Shown here: piece after piece, positions 1-7,386 of the stretch
Numbering within the stretch: position 1 is the first letter of the stretch
Layout: each line of letters opens with the position of its first letter
Source: JACRCT01 sp036504155
Lineage (GTDB): Bacteria > Myxococcota > Myxococcia > Myxococcales > UBA5297
Direction of reading: 5' to 3'
Assembly (NCBI GenBank): GCA_036504155.1
Contig: DASXVQ010000030.1
Location: 62,001-126,000 of the forward strand
Length of the DNA: 64,000 bases
The notes under the pieces: model-generated
What the model saw: the letters and a program-made list of their open reading frames with translations, nothing else
What the model was told of the DNA's origin: nothing
Database searches by the model: none
Translations under genes and position numbers: made by a program

Positions 1-232
1 GGAACTTGCGGCGCTTGGAGTCCTTCTTCAGCGAGGCATAGGCGTCCTTGGCGGCGACGAAGGCGGCGTCCGCGTCGGGCTGCCTGGCCTGAGCCTTCTC
101 GGCCTTGGCGACCTTTTCGGAAGCCTTGGCCTTCTTGGACTCTTTTGACTCTTTGGACTTCTCGGCCGCGAGACCGGCGGCGGGGAGAAGGAAGCTGGCG
201 GCGAGAAGGGTCGAAAGAAGCGTTCTGAGCAT
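1..232 (-). CDS. Exported Lys/Ala-rich protein, N-terminal part only (gene runs off the window)
   Basis: ATG at 232-230 opens a frame read towards base 1, giving only the first 77 residues. It begins with a signal peptide (MLRTLLSTLLAASFLLPAAG) followed by a Lys/Ser/Ala-rich stretch and then a helix of the type AAKDAYASLKKDSKRRKF. From memory, that last segment resembles the start of the helical repeat region in front of N-acetylmuramoyl-L-alanine amidases of Myxococcota; this is inference from a short piece. The catalytic part would lie outside the window, so the product remains open. Confidence 0.6.
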   Translation of the reverse strand, partial: MLRTLLSTLLAASFLLPAAGLAAEKSKESKESKKAKASEKVAKAEKAQARQPDADAAFVAAKDAYASLKKDSKRRKF

Positions 233-483
233 CGCTTGCTCCTCTGCCAGCCATGTAAGCATCGGTCTTACACGCCCGCAATTTTTCAGCCGCTGGGCGG
301 GGTTGGCGGGAGTTGCTACAGAGGGCTGCAGCCGGCTTCAGGACGGTAGCCGCGGCCGCCGGGCGCAGCGGACGCGCCTTCCCCGTGGCCCGGCAGCCGC
401 AGGCCGGATCAACCCTGCGCATTTGTTCGAGAAACCTCCCGGCGCGCAGCTTGCTAATCCCAAGGCGCAAGGAGGAGACGGAC

Positions 484-1224
484 ATGAACAGCCTCGCGGC
501 GCTCACCTTGATCACGCTGGCCGCTTCGCCCGGGAGCATCGAGCTGGCGCTGGCGGAGCGGACCGGCGTGAACACGGCGCGGCTGACGATCCTCAAGTCG
601 GACGAGCGGCTCCAGGCGCTGTGCCTCGACCTCGACGGCTGGAGCGCCGAGATGATCGAGCAGGCCCAGGAGCAGGTCACGGCGCGGCCGGTGTGGCTGT
701 ACCTGGGCTCGCGGAAGATCGCCCAGGGGCGCGTGGGGCGCTTCGAGTCCGCGGCGTCGCCGACCTCGCCCTGCGCGGTGACCGCCGAGGCTCGCTTCGA
801 CGGCTACGTCCCGCTCACCACCCGCTCCGACGTGCTCTGGGCCACCACTCGCGACCTCGGCTCCCGGCCGCTGCGTCCCCTGCCCCGCGCCGTCGCCGAG
901 CGGGCGCGCGTGGCGCTGGCCGACCCTTCCGCCTGCGTCTCGCCCTCCGCGGCGATCGCCCGGGCGGTCGAGGACGGGACCTTCGTCAGCCTGTCCTGCG
1001 GCGGGACCTCGAGCCTGGTCTACGTGCCCGCCAAGGGAGAGCCGAGGCGGGTCCCGGTCGACTCACAAGACGGAGGCGCGGTGACGCTGCTGGAAGTGGT
1101 CGAGCGCGCGCAGGGCGGTGGGAACACGCTCTTCCTCGCGCGGGACGTCGAAGGAGGCCAGCGCGTCGAGGCCTGGGAATCCGACGGACGCGCGGCTCGG
1201 CGCATCGACGCGTGGATCTTCTAG
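484..1224 (+). CDS. Hypothetical exported protein (246 aa)
   Basis: ATG 484 is chosen because an AAGGAGGAG ribosome site lies just upstream. An earlier in-frame ATG at 313 has no such site and would add low-complexity sequence. The N-terminus (MNSLAALTLITLAASPGSIE) may be a short signal peptide. The rest is a mixed alpha/beta protein with a segment around residues 20-80 on sensing or binding (ARPVWLYLGSRKIAQGRV) and two cysteines far apart. I recognise no family. It stands alone, convergent with the Nudix gene on the other strand. Confidence 0.7.
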   Translation: MNSLAALTLITLAASPGSIELALAERTGVNTARLTILKSDERLQALCLDLDGWSAEMIEQAQEQVTARPVWLYLGSRKIAQGRVGRFESAASPTSPCAVTAEARFDGYVPLTTRSDVLWATTRDLGSRPLRPLPRAVAERARVALADPSACVSPSAAIARAVEDGTFVSLSCGGTSSLVYVPAKGEPRRVPVDSQDGGAVTLLEVVERAQGGGNTLFLARDVEGGQRVEAWESDGRAARRIDAWIF

Positions 1225-1240
1225 CCTGGGGTTCGCAGCG

Positions 1241-1633
1241 CTACTGGATCTCGAGCAGCTGCTCGAAGGTCTTCTGGTCGGCCGGCGGGAACTCGTAGTC
1301 GTCGAGGTCGGCGGGCGCGACCCAGCGGTGATCGTGGACGCGCAGGTGCTTGATCTCCCCGCCCACCATCCGGCAGCGGTACACGCGGAAGTCGATGTCG
1401 TAGTCCGGGTAGGAGTGCTGGACGTGCATGATCTGCTCGTTCACCTCGACGGTGATGTCCATCTCCTCCTTGAGCTCGCGTGCCAGCGCCGCCGCATCGG
1501 CCTCGCCCGGCTCGACCCGACCGCCGGGGAACTCCCACAGGAGAGGCAGCGTGGCCGTGGGCTTGCGCTGGGTGATGAGGTACTTCCCCTCGCGCTCGAT
1601 CATCGCCCCAACGACCGTGATTTGCCGCCGCAT
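1241..1633 (-). CDS. Nudix hydrolase, MutT-like
   Basis: The 130-residue length is normal for a single-domain MutT-type pyrophosphohydrolase. The Nudix box is complete from G38 through E44, R52-E53 and E56-E57 (GX5EX7REUXEE); the following Gly of the consensus is Asp59. Such enzymes cleave nucleoside diphosphates linked to another moiety, typically oxidised or non-canonical NTPs (8-oxo-dGTP or modified CTP), with Mg2+ held by the box glutamates. AGGAGG sits 4 nt before ATG 1633. The gene is single and convergent with the hypothetical gene at 484. The substrate cannot be read from sequence. Confidence 0.88.
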   Translation of the reverse strand: MRRQITVVGAMIEREGKYLITQRKPTATLPLLWEFPGGRVEPGEADAAALARELKEEMDITVEVNEQIMHVQHSYPDYDIDFRVYRCRMVGGEIKHLRVHDHRWVAPADLDDYEFPPADQKTFEQLLEIQ

Positions 1634-1735
1634 GCATCCTCCTGAACGAACCGCAAAGGGCCGCCATTATACACAGCCGCGCGCGCTCGGCAGCCGCTCG
1701 TCTAGAATGCGCCGACCTCTCGAGGGCCCACAGCC

Positions 1736-2452
1736 ATGACCTGCCGCCCCATCTTCCCCCGCGCGCTCCTCGCCGCCTGTCTCCTGCTCGCCTCCGCCTG
1801 CGGCGAGCCGCCCGCCGGCTCGCCGGACACGGGCCGCTCCATCCGCCCCGACGCCCGCGCCCCAGCGGAAGACGCCGCGACGCTGGAGGGCGACGCCTCC
1901 TCCACCGCCTTCGATGCCGCGACGGGCGCCGACGCTTCTACCACCCCTGCGGCCGACGCCGCCGAGCCGTCCGACGACGCCGCGCAGCCCGCCGGCCCCG
2001 ACGCCTCCGCCCAGCCCGGCCTCGACGCCGGCCCCCAGCCGGGCCTGGACGCCTCGACGACCTCGCCGGGCCCCGACGCGGGGAGCACCGGCCCGCGGCC
2101 GGCCGGGCAATGCCGGGCCGGCAGCGACTGCAAGACCGGCCTGACCTGCACCCTCACCGCCCCGGGCGGGCTGTGCGCGGGCTGCGTGGGCTCGACCGAC
2201 TGCGCCGACTCCGTCGATTACGAGTGCTTCGCGGGCTCGTGCGTGAAGACCTGCAGCGCCGACGAGGACTGCCCCGCAGGCCTGCGCTGCGCCACGGCCT
2301 CCGGGCGCTGCGCCCTCATCTCCTGCTCCGGCGCGACCTGCCCTTCGCCCTACGTCTGCGACAACGGCTACTGCCGTCGCCCGCCCTGCCCCGGCGGCAC
2401 GGGCTGCCCCAGCGGGTGGACCTGCTCCCAGGGCACCTGCGTCGAGCCCTGA
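1736..2452 (+). CDS. Cys-rich lipoprotein with Asp/Ala/Pro linker (238 aa)
   Basis: The N-terminus is a lipoprotein signal (MTCRPIFPRALLAACLLLASAC), so the protein should be lipidated at Cys22 or Cys23 and anchored in a membrane. Residues about 25-125 form an extended linker of Asp, Ala, Pro and Gly in units such as QPGLDA. Residues about 126-238 hold repeated Cys pairs (CRAGSDCKTGLTC, CVGSTDCADS, CSADEDCPAGLRC, CPSGWTC) like the Dickkopf-type Cys-rich modules common in myxobacterial surface proteins. A likely -10 box TAGAAT lies at 1703-1708. Role unknown; a surface binding protein is plausible. Confidence 0.82.
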   Translation: MTCRPIFPRALLAACLLLASACGEPPAGSPDTGRSIRPDARAPAEDAATLEGDASSTAFDAATGADASTTPAADAAEPSDDAAQPAGPDASAQPGLDAGPQPGLDASTTSPGPDAGSTGPRPAGQCRAGSDCKTGLTCTLTAPGGLCAGCVGSTDCADSVDYECFAGSCVKTCSADEDCPAGLRCATASGRCALISCSGATCPSPYVCDNGYCRRPPCPGGTGCPSGWTCSQGTCVEP

Positions 2453-2469
2453 GAGCGCCCGTTCGCTCC

Positions 2470-2499
2470 TTGCCGCTGTCAACGGGCGGGCCCTATGCT
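2470..2499 (+). promoter_or_regulatory. Candidate sigma-70 type promoter for the MBL-fold nuclease gene
   Basis: TTGCCG at 2470-2475 and TATGCT at 2494-2499 are 18 bp apart, and the GTG start lies 39 bp further on. It is a plausible housekeeping promoter in the short gap after the lipoprotein gene. Confidence 0.35.
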
Positions 2500-2538
2500 C
2501 GCAGTTCAACCGTCAACACCCCGATCAAGGAGCGACTC

Positions 2539-3930
2539 GTGGCCACCCTCCAGTTCCTCGGCGCCGCCGGGACCGTCACTGGCTCGAAGTACGTCCTCAC
2601 CGCCAACGGCAAGCGGCTCCTCGTCGACGCGGGGCTGTACCAGGGCCGCAAGGAGCTGCGCGAGCGCAACTGGAAGCCGCTGCCGGTGGCCCCCAAGGAC
2701 ATCGACTTCGCCATCCTCACCCACGCGCACATCGACCACACCGGGTACCTGCCGGTCTTCACCCGCGACGGCTACCGCGGCCGGGTGCTGACCACCCACG
2801 CCACCAAGGACCTGTGCAGCCTGATGCTCCCGGACTCGGGCCGGCTCCAGGAAGAAGAGGCCGCCACCGCCAACAAGTACGGCTACTCGAAGCACAGCCC
2901 GGCCAAGCCCCTCTACACCGAGGAGGACGCCAAGACCGCGCTCTCCAAGATCGACTCCATCGCCTACCTCGAGCGGCGCGAGCTGTGGGAGGGCGTGGCG
3001 GTCACCTTCCGCTCGGCGGGCCACATCCTGGGCTCGGCGACGGTGGAGGTGGAGGTGCAGGAGAAGGGGCAGCGCCTGCAGCGGATCCTCTTCAGCGGCG
3101 ATCTGGGCCGCTACAACGCTCCGGTGGTCCCCGACCCGGTGCCGGTCCAGGAGGCCACGGCGCTGCTGGTCGAGTGCACCTACGGCAACCGCACCCACGG
3201 CGACGTCACGGCCAAGGACGCGCTCGCCAAGTGCATCACCGAGGCCTACCAGCGCGGCGGGGCCATCATCATCCCCTCCTTCGCGGTGGGCCGCGCCCAG
3301 GACCTGCTCTACTACCTGCGCGAGCTGGAGAACGAGGGCCGGGTGCCGCAGATGCCGGTCTTCGTCGACAGCCCCATGGCGGTGGACGCGACCCCCATCT
3401 ACGCCCGGCACATCGAGGACCACGACGAGGCGATGCGCGCGCTGCTCAAGGCCGGCAACAAGCCCTTCCAGACCCGCAACCTGCGCTTCACGCGCACCCG
3501 CGACGAGTCCAAGTCCATCAACGACGTCAAGCAGTGCATCATCATCTCCGCCTCGGGCATGGTCACCGGCGGGCGCGTGCTGCACCACCTGAAGAACCGC
3601 CTGCCCAACCCCAAGACCACCGTGCTCTTCGTCGGCTACCAGGGCGACGGCACCCGCGGCCGCAAGATGCTCGACGGGGCCACCGAGATCAAGATGATGG
3701 GCGAGATGGTCAAGGTCGCGGCCCACGTGGAGGTCGTGCACGGCTTCTCCGCCCACGCCGACTACACCGAGATCATGCGCTGGATGGACGGCTTCACGAC
3801 CCGCCCGCAGGTGTACTGCGTCCACGGCGAGAGCGAGGGCCTGGTGGCGATGAAGGCGCACGTCGAGAAGCGCAGCGGCGGCTGGAAGGCCCACATCGCC
3901 GGCTACCTGGAGAAGGTGGAGCTGGCGTAG
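2539..3930 (+). CDS. MBL-fold beta-CASP RNA-processing nuclease
   Basis: GTG 2539 is the start because AAGGAG lies 6 nt upstream; the open frame extends further back but only across the preceding gene. The 463 residues hold the metal-binding THAHIDH motif (His62, His64, Asp66, His67), the GDLGRY motif, the beta-CASP element ECTYGNRTH, FAVGRAQ, a long beta-CASP domain and the C-terminal GFSAHAD motif. This is the domain order of CPSF73-like/YsH1-type exonucleases, zinc enzymes that cut or trim RNA. Substrate specificity is not visible. The next gene follows after 10 bp and may be co-transcribed. Confidence 0.92.
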   Translation: MATLQFLGAAGTVTGSKYVLTANGKRLLVDAGLYQGRKELRERNWKPLPVAPKDIDFAILTHAHIDHTGYLPVFTRDGYRGRVLTTHATKDLCSLMLPDSGRLQEEEAATANKYGYSKHSPAKPLYTEEDAKTALSKIDSIAYLERRELWEGVAVTFRSAGHILGSATVEVEVQEKGQRLQRILFSGDLGRYNAPVVPDPVPVQEATALLVECTYGNRTHGDVTAKDALAKCITEAYQRGGAIIIPSFAVGRAQDLLYYLRELENEGRVPQMPVFVDSPMAVDATPIYARHIEDHDEAMRALLKAGNKPFQTRNLRFTRTRDESKSINDVKQCIIISASGMVTGGRVLHHLKNRLPNPKTTVLFVGYQGDGTRGRKMLDGATEIKMMGEMVKVAAHVEVVHGFSAHADYTEIMRWMDGFTTRPQVYCVHGESEGLVAMKAHVEKRSGGWKAHIAGYLEKVELA

Positions 3931-3940
3931 GCGGCGGCCC

Positions 3941-4636
3941 ATGGACGTCTACCCGATCCGCTACGGCTTCCGGTTCGACGACGGCCGCACCGTGGATTTC
4001 ACGGTGAACCTGGACGGGAAGACCCTGCTGCTCGCCGATGCCTGGCCGCGCCCCGAGCCGGAGTGGGCGCGGCTCGACACCGACCGCTGCCGGGGCTGCA
4101 CGCTGCCGGCCTCCGAGCTCTACTGCCCCACCGCGGCCCACCTGGCCGGCGTGGTGAAGAGCTTCGCGACGACGCTGTCGATCACCGAGGCCGACGTCAC
4201 CGTCACCCTGCCCGAGCGCGAGTACCGCAAGCGCACCGCGGTGCAGACGAGCCTGTCGTCGCTGTTGGGCGTGTACATGGTGTCCAGCGGCTGCCCGGTG
4301 CTCTCGGCGCTGCGGCCGATGGTCCGCTTCCACCTGCCGTTCGCCTCGGAGCTGGACACCACCTTCCGCTCGGCCTCGATGTACCTGCTGGCCCAGTTCC
4401 TGCGCGCGCGGTCCGGCCTGCCGACGGAGTGGAACCTCGAGGGGCTGGCGCAGGCGTACCGGAAGATCGGCGACGTCAACCAGGCGTTCGCCTCCCGGCT
4501 GCGCCACGCCGCCCCGCTCGACGCCAACGTCAACGCCCTGGTGCTGCTCGACGTGTTCGCCAAGGTGATGCCGGCGTCCATCGAGGAGGGCCTGGAGGAC
4601 CTGCGCGCGGCCTTCGGGACCTGGCTTCAGGAGTAG
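3941..4636 (+). CDS. Hypothetical protein with conserved Cys cluster (231 aa)
   Basis: The protein is soluble, with no signal peptide. The N-terminal half is beta-rich (YGFRFDDGRTVDFTVNLD) and holds a possible metal site, CRGCTLPASELYC at residues about 49-61. The second half is helical with a hydrophobic segment (TSLSSLLGVYMVSSGCPVLSALRPMV), too interrupted to be a clear membrane span. The pattern looks like a conserved family of unknown function seen in proteobacteria, which I cannot name with certainty. It starts 10 bp after the beta-CASP nuclease and is convergent with the histidine kinase gene. Confidence 0.75.
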   Translation: MDVYPIRYGFRFDDGRTVDFTVNLDGKTLLLADAWPRPEPEWARLDTDRCRGCTLPASELYCPTAAHLAGVVKSFATTLSITEADVTVTLPEREYRKRTAVQTSLSSLLGVYMVSSGCPVLSALRPMVRFHLPFASELDTTFRSASMYLLAQFLRARSGLPTEWNLEGLAQAYRKIGDVNQAFASRLRHAAPLDANVNALVLLDVFAKVMPASIEEGLEDLRAAFGTWLQE

Positions 4637-4678
4637 GCCCCAAGGCTTTGGGCCGGCGAAGCGCGCGTTCGGGCGCGC
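4636..4678. terminator. Double hairpin between convergent genes
   Basis: Two inverted repeats fill the gap between convergent genes. GGCCC (4636-4640) pairs with GGGCC (4650-4654) around a short stem, and GCGCGC (4661-4666) pairs with GCGCGC (4673-4678). There is no clear T-run on either side, so bidirectional termination is an inference from position. Confidence 0.4.
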
Positions 4679-4688
4679 GTCCAGGCGC

Positions 4689-6959
4689 CTACGGGTGCCG
4701 CGCGTCGAGCGCCTCGCGCACCTTGCGCGCCAGCGCCTCGGGCATGAACGGCTTCTGCAGGAAGACGACGCCGTCCTCGAGGATCCCCTTCTGCGCCACC
4801 ACGTTCCAGTCGTGGCCGGACATGAAGAGCGCGCCGACGGTGGGGCGCACCGAGCGCAGCTGCTGGTAGAGCGCCTTGCCGTTCATCCCCGGCATGATCA
4901 CGTCGGTGAGCAGCAGGTCGATGCCGCCCGGCTCCGCCTGCGAGGCCAGCAGGGCCGCCTCCCCGCTGGCGGCGGCGATGACGCGGTAGCCGTTGAGCTC
5001 GAGGATCTTGGCGGTCGTCCGCCGCACCATCTCGTTGTCCTCGACGAGGAGGATGGTCTCGTTGCCGCCCTTGGACTCGGCCGGGACGCGCGGGTTTTGC
5101 GGGAGTTGGTCCATGGGGGTCCCTTCCGGGCTCGCCGGCAGGAATACCTGGAACGTAGTGCCCTGGCCAGGCTCGGAGTCGAAGCGGATGTGCCCGCCGT
5201 GCTGCTGCACGATGCCGAGGACGGTCGACAGGCCCAGGCCGGTGCCCTTCCCCACCGGCTTGGTGGTGAAGAACGGCTCGAAGATGCGCGCCCGGACCGG
5301 CTCGTCCATGCCGCAGCCGGTGTCCGAGACCTCGAGCAGCACGTGGCTGGCCTCGCCGCCCGGCCCGGGGGCGCCCGCGGGGCGAGCGGCCTGCGCGACG
5401 CGGATGCGCAGCGTGCCGGGCCCGGCCATGGCGTCCTGGGCGTTGAGCGCCAGGTTCATCAGCACCTGCTCGAGCTGGGCGGAGTCGGCGCGCACGGCCG
5501 GCAGGCGCCCGGGGGTCCTCAGCTCCAGGCGGATGTCGTCGCGCAGGGCGCTGCGCAGCATCCGCTCGAAGCCGCCCACAACCTCGCGCAGGTCGACGCG
5601 CTTGAGCTCCAGCACCTGCTTGCGGCCGAAGGCCATCAGCCGCCAGACGAGCTCGCGGGCCCGCTCGGCGGCGCGCAGGATCTGCGTGGCCTTTTCCTGC
5701 GGCTCGCCGGGCGGCAGGTCCTTGGAGAGCAGCCCCGCGTAGCCGAGGACGGGCAGCAGCAGGTTGTTGAGGTCGTGCGCCATGCCGCCGGCGAGCTGGC
5801 CCACCACCTCCATCTTCTGGGCCTGCCGCAGCTGGTCCTCGAGCCGCCGGCGCTCCTCCTCGGCGCGCTTGCGCTCGGTCACGTCCAGCAGCGTGCCCTG
5901 CACCGCGGGCCGGCCCTCGTAGGTGATGCGCGAGCCCAGGACCTCCACCTCGAGGCGGGTCCCGTCCTGGCGCACGCCGCGGAACTCGTAGTGGCTGGTC
6001 TTCTTCTGCTCGGCCTCGCGGGCGCGGATCTCGCCGGCGACCTTCTCCACGTCCTCGGGGTCCACCAGGGCGCGGAAGTCGGCGCCCACCAGCGAGCGCG
6101 CGTCGGGGTAGCCGAAGATCCCCGCGAAGCGCTCGTTGCAGAAGGCGAACTTGCCCGCCTGGATGACGTAGGTGCCGACCAGGGCGTCCTCGACCAGCAG
6201 GCGGTACTTGCGCTCCGACTCCTGCAGCGCCTGCTCGATGCGCTTGCGGTCGGTGATGTCCACGTAGATGCCGACGATGCCGGTGGCGCGGCCCTCGGAG
6301 TCCAGCGAGACGCCCTTGTAGAAGATGACGTCGCGGAGGGTGCCGTCGGCGTTCCGGACCTGGGACTCGTAGACCTGCGTGGCGCGCTGCTCCAGCAGCG
6401 CCAGGTCGGCGCGGCGGTAGACCTCCGCCAGCGCCGGCGGGGCGACGTCCTCGACCGCGTGCCCGACGATCTGCTCGCGCGGCTTGCCGATGAAGTGCTC
6501 GAACGCCCGGTTGCACGCCGTGTAGAGCAGCCCGGTGTCCTTGGCGAAGAACGGGTACGGCAGCGTGTCGAGGATGGCCTCGAGGTGCTGCTCGGCCGCG
6601 ACCTCGCGCACGGTGACCAGCACGCCGGCGACCGCGCCCCGCGCGTCGCGCACCGGGCCCCGGCCGACCGCGAGGCGGCGCACCCGGCCGCCGGCGTCGG
6701 TGAAGGAGCGCACGGCCTCGGGCCGCTGCGCGCCGGTGGAGAGGACCGCGCGATCCTCGACGGCGTCGACGTCGGCGTGGCCCGCGCCCCAGGGGAGCTC
6801 GCCGTCGCCCCGGCCCACGAGCGAGCCGGTCGCGTCGCGGCCGGCCAGGCGCGCGAAGGCCGAGTTCACCCGCTGGTAGCGGCCGTCGCGGCCCTTGAGG
6901 CCCACCGCGAACGGGAGCGCGTCCAGGGCGCCCGACCAGAGCTCTGCCGTGTCCTGCAT
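4689..6959 (-). CDS. PAS-domain hybrid histidine kinase with C-terminal receiver
   Basis: This 756-residue protein has no membrane span, so it is probably cytoplasmic. In order: three PAS-like sensor domains (about 5-118, 125-245 and 250-370; the third ends in the usual DVTERKRAEEE linker), a HisKA domain with the H-box AGGMAHDLNNLL, an HATPase domain (N-box NLALNAQDAM, G-boxes DTGCGMD and GKGTGLGLS), then a receiver starting ILLVEDNEMVRR with phosphoacceptor Asp in LLLTDVIMPGMNG. The layout fits two-step phosphorelay. The ferredoxin gene ends 33 bp upstream on the same strand, so redox-linked sensing is possible but speculative. Confidence 0.92.
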   Translation of the reverse strand: MQDTAELWSGALDALPFAVGLKGRDGRYQRVNSAFARLAGRDATGSLVGRGDGELPWGAGHADVDAVEDRAVLSTGAQRPEAVRSFTDAGGRVRRLAVGRGPVRDARGAVAGVLVTVREVAAEQHLEAILDTLPYPFFAKDTGLLYTACNRAFEHFIGKPREQIVGHAVEDVAPPALAEVYRRADLALLEQRATQVYESQVRNADGTLRDVIFYKGVSLDSEGRATGIVGIYVDITDRKRIEQALQESERKYRLLVEDALVGTYVIQAGKFAFCNERFAGIFGYPDARSLVGADFRALVDPEDVEKVAGEIRAREAEQKKTSHYEFRGVRQDGTRLEVEVLGSRITYEGRPAVQGTLLDVTERKRAEEERRRLEDQLRQAQKMEVVGQLAGGMAHDLNNLLLPVLGYAGLLSKDLPPGEPQEKATQILRAAERARELVWRLMAFGRKQVLELKRVDLREVVGGFERMLRSALRDDIRLELRTPGRLPAVRADSAQLEQVLMNLALNAQDAMAGPGTLRIRVAQAARPAGAPGPGGEASHVLLEVSDTGCGMDEPVRARIFEPFFTTKPVGKGTGLGLSTVLGIVQQHGGHIRFDSEPGQGTTFQVFLPASPEGTPMDQLPQNPRVPAESKGGNETILLVEDNEMVRRTTAKILELNGYRVIAAASGEAALLASQAEPGGIDLLLTDVIMPGMNGKALYQQLRSVRPTVGALFMSGHDWNVVAQKGILEDGVVFLQKPFMPEALARKVREALDARHP

Positions 6960-6992
6960 TCCACCCCGCCTTCGGTTCGAAGCAGAACACTC

Positions 6993-7250
6993 TTACCGTG
7001 TTTGCGGCCTCCCAGGTAGGCCTCGGCCGGCGGCTCCGGGCGCGGGCGCAGGCGCCGGCCGCCCCACCCGGAGGCGGAGGGCGCCGCGCGGGCAGGCGCC
7101 GAGGCAGCGCTCCAGGTGGTCGCAGCCGGGCGCGTCCTGGAAGCGCGCCTTGCCGCCCTCCAGCCGCAGGGCGCTCTGCGAGCAGGCCGGCACGCAGACG
7201 CCGCAGCCGTCGCAGAGCTCCAGGTCGATCTCGATGTGGACGCGCGCCAT
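6993..7250 (-). CDS. Small 2[4Fe-4S] ferredoxin-like protein (85 aa)
   Basis: ATG 7250 is chosen because the protein then starts MARVHIEIDLELCDGCG, the typical beginning of bacterial ferredoxins; a longer frame upstream has no family features. Two cluster motifs are seen: CDGCGVCVPAC and, after a longer insert, CDHLERCLGACP, whose first spacing is wider than the classic CxxCxxC. It probably carries electrons in the cytoplasm. The tail is rich in Pro, Gly and Arg and may be disordered. It lies directly upstream of the PAS kinase on the same strand and is divergent from the GH15-like gene. Confidence 0.78.
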   Translation of the reverse strand: MARVHIEIDLELCDGCGVCVPACSQSALRLEGGKARFQDAPGCDHLERCLGACPRGALRLRVGRPAPAPAPGAAGRGLPGRPQTR

Positions 7251-7386
7251 GGCTCTCGGCTCTTGGTAACCTGCCGAAAATCCTCGTGCACGGGCGAGGA
7301 AAGCTTCAGGGGCCCCGTGCGTGATTCGCTTCCTGGCTGCCCGACGCCCCTTCGCCCCACCCGCTTCGACCGACAGGCCCTCGACC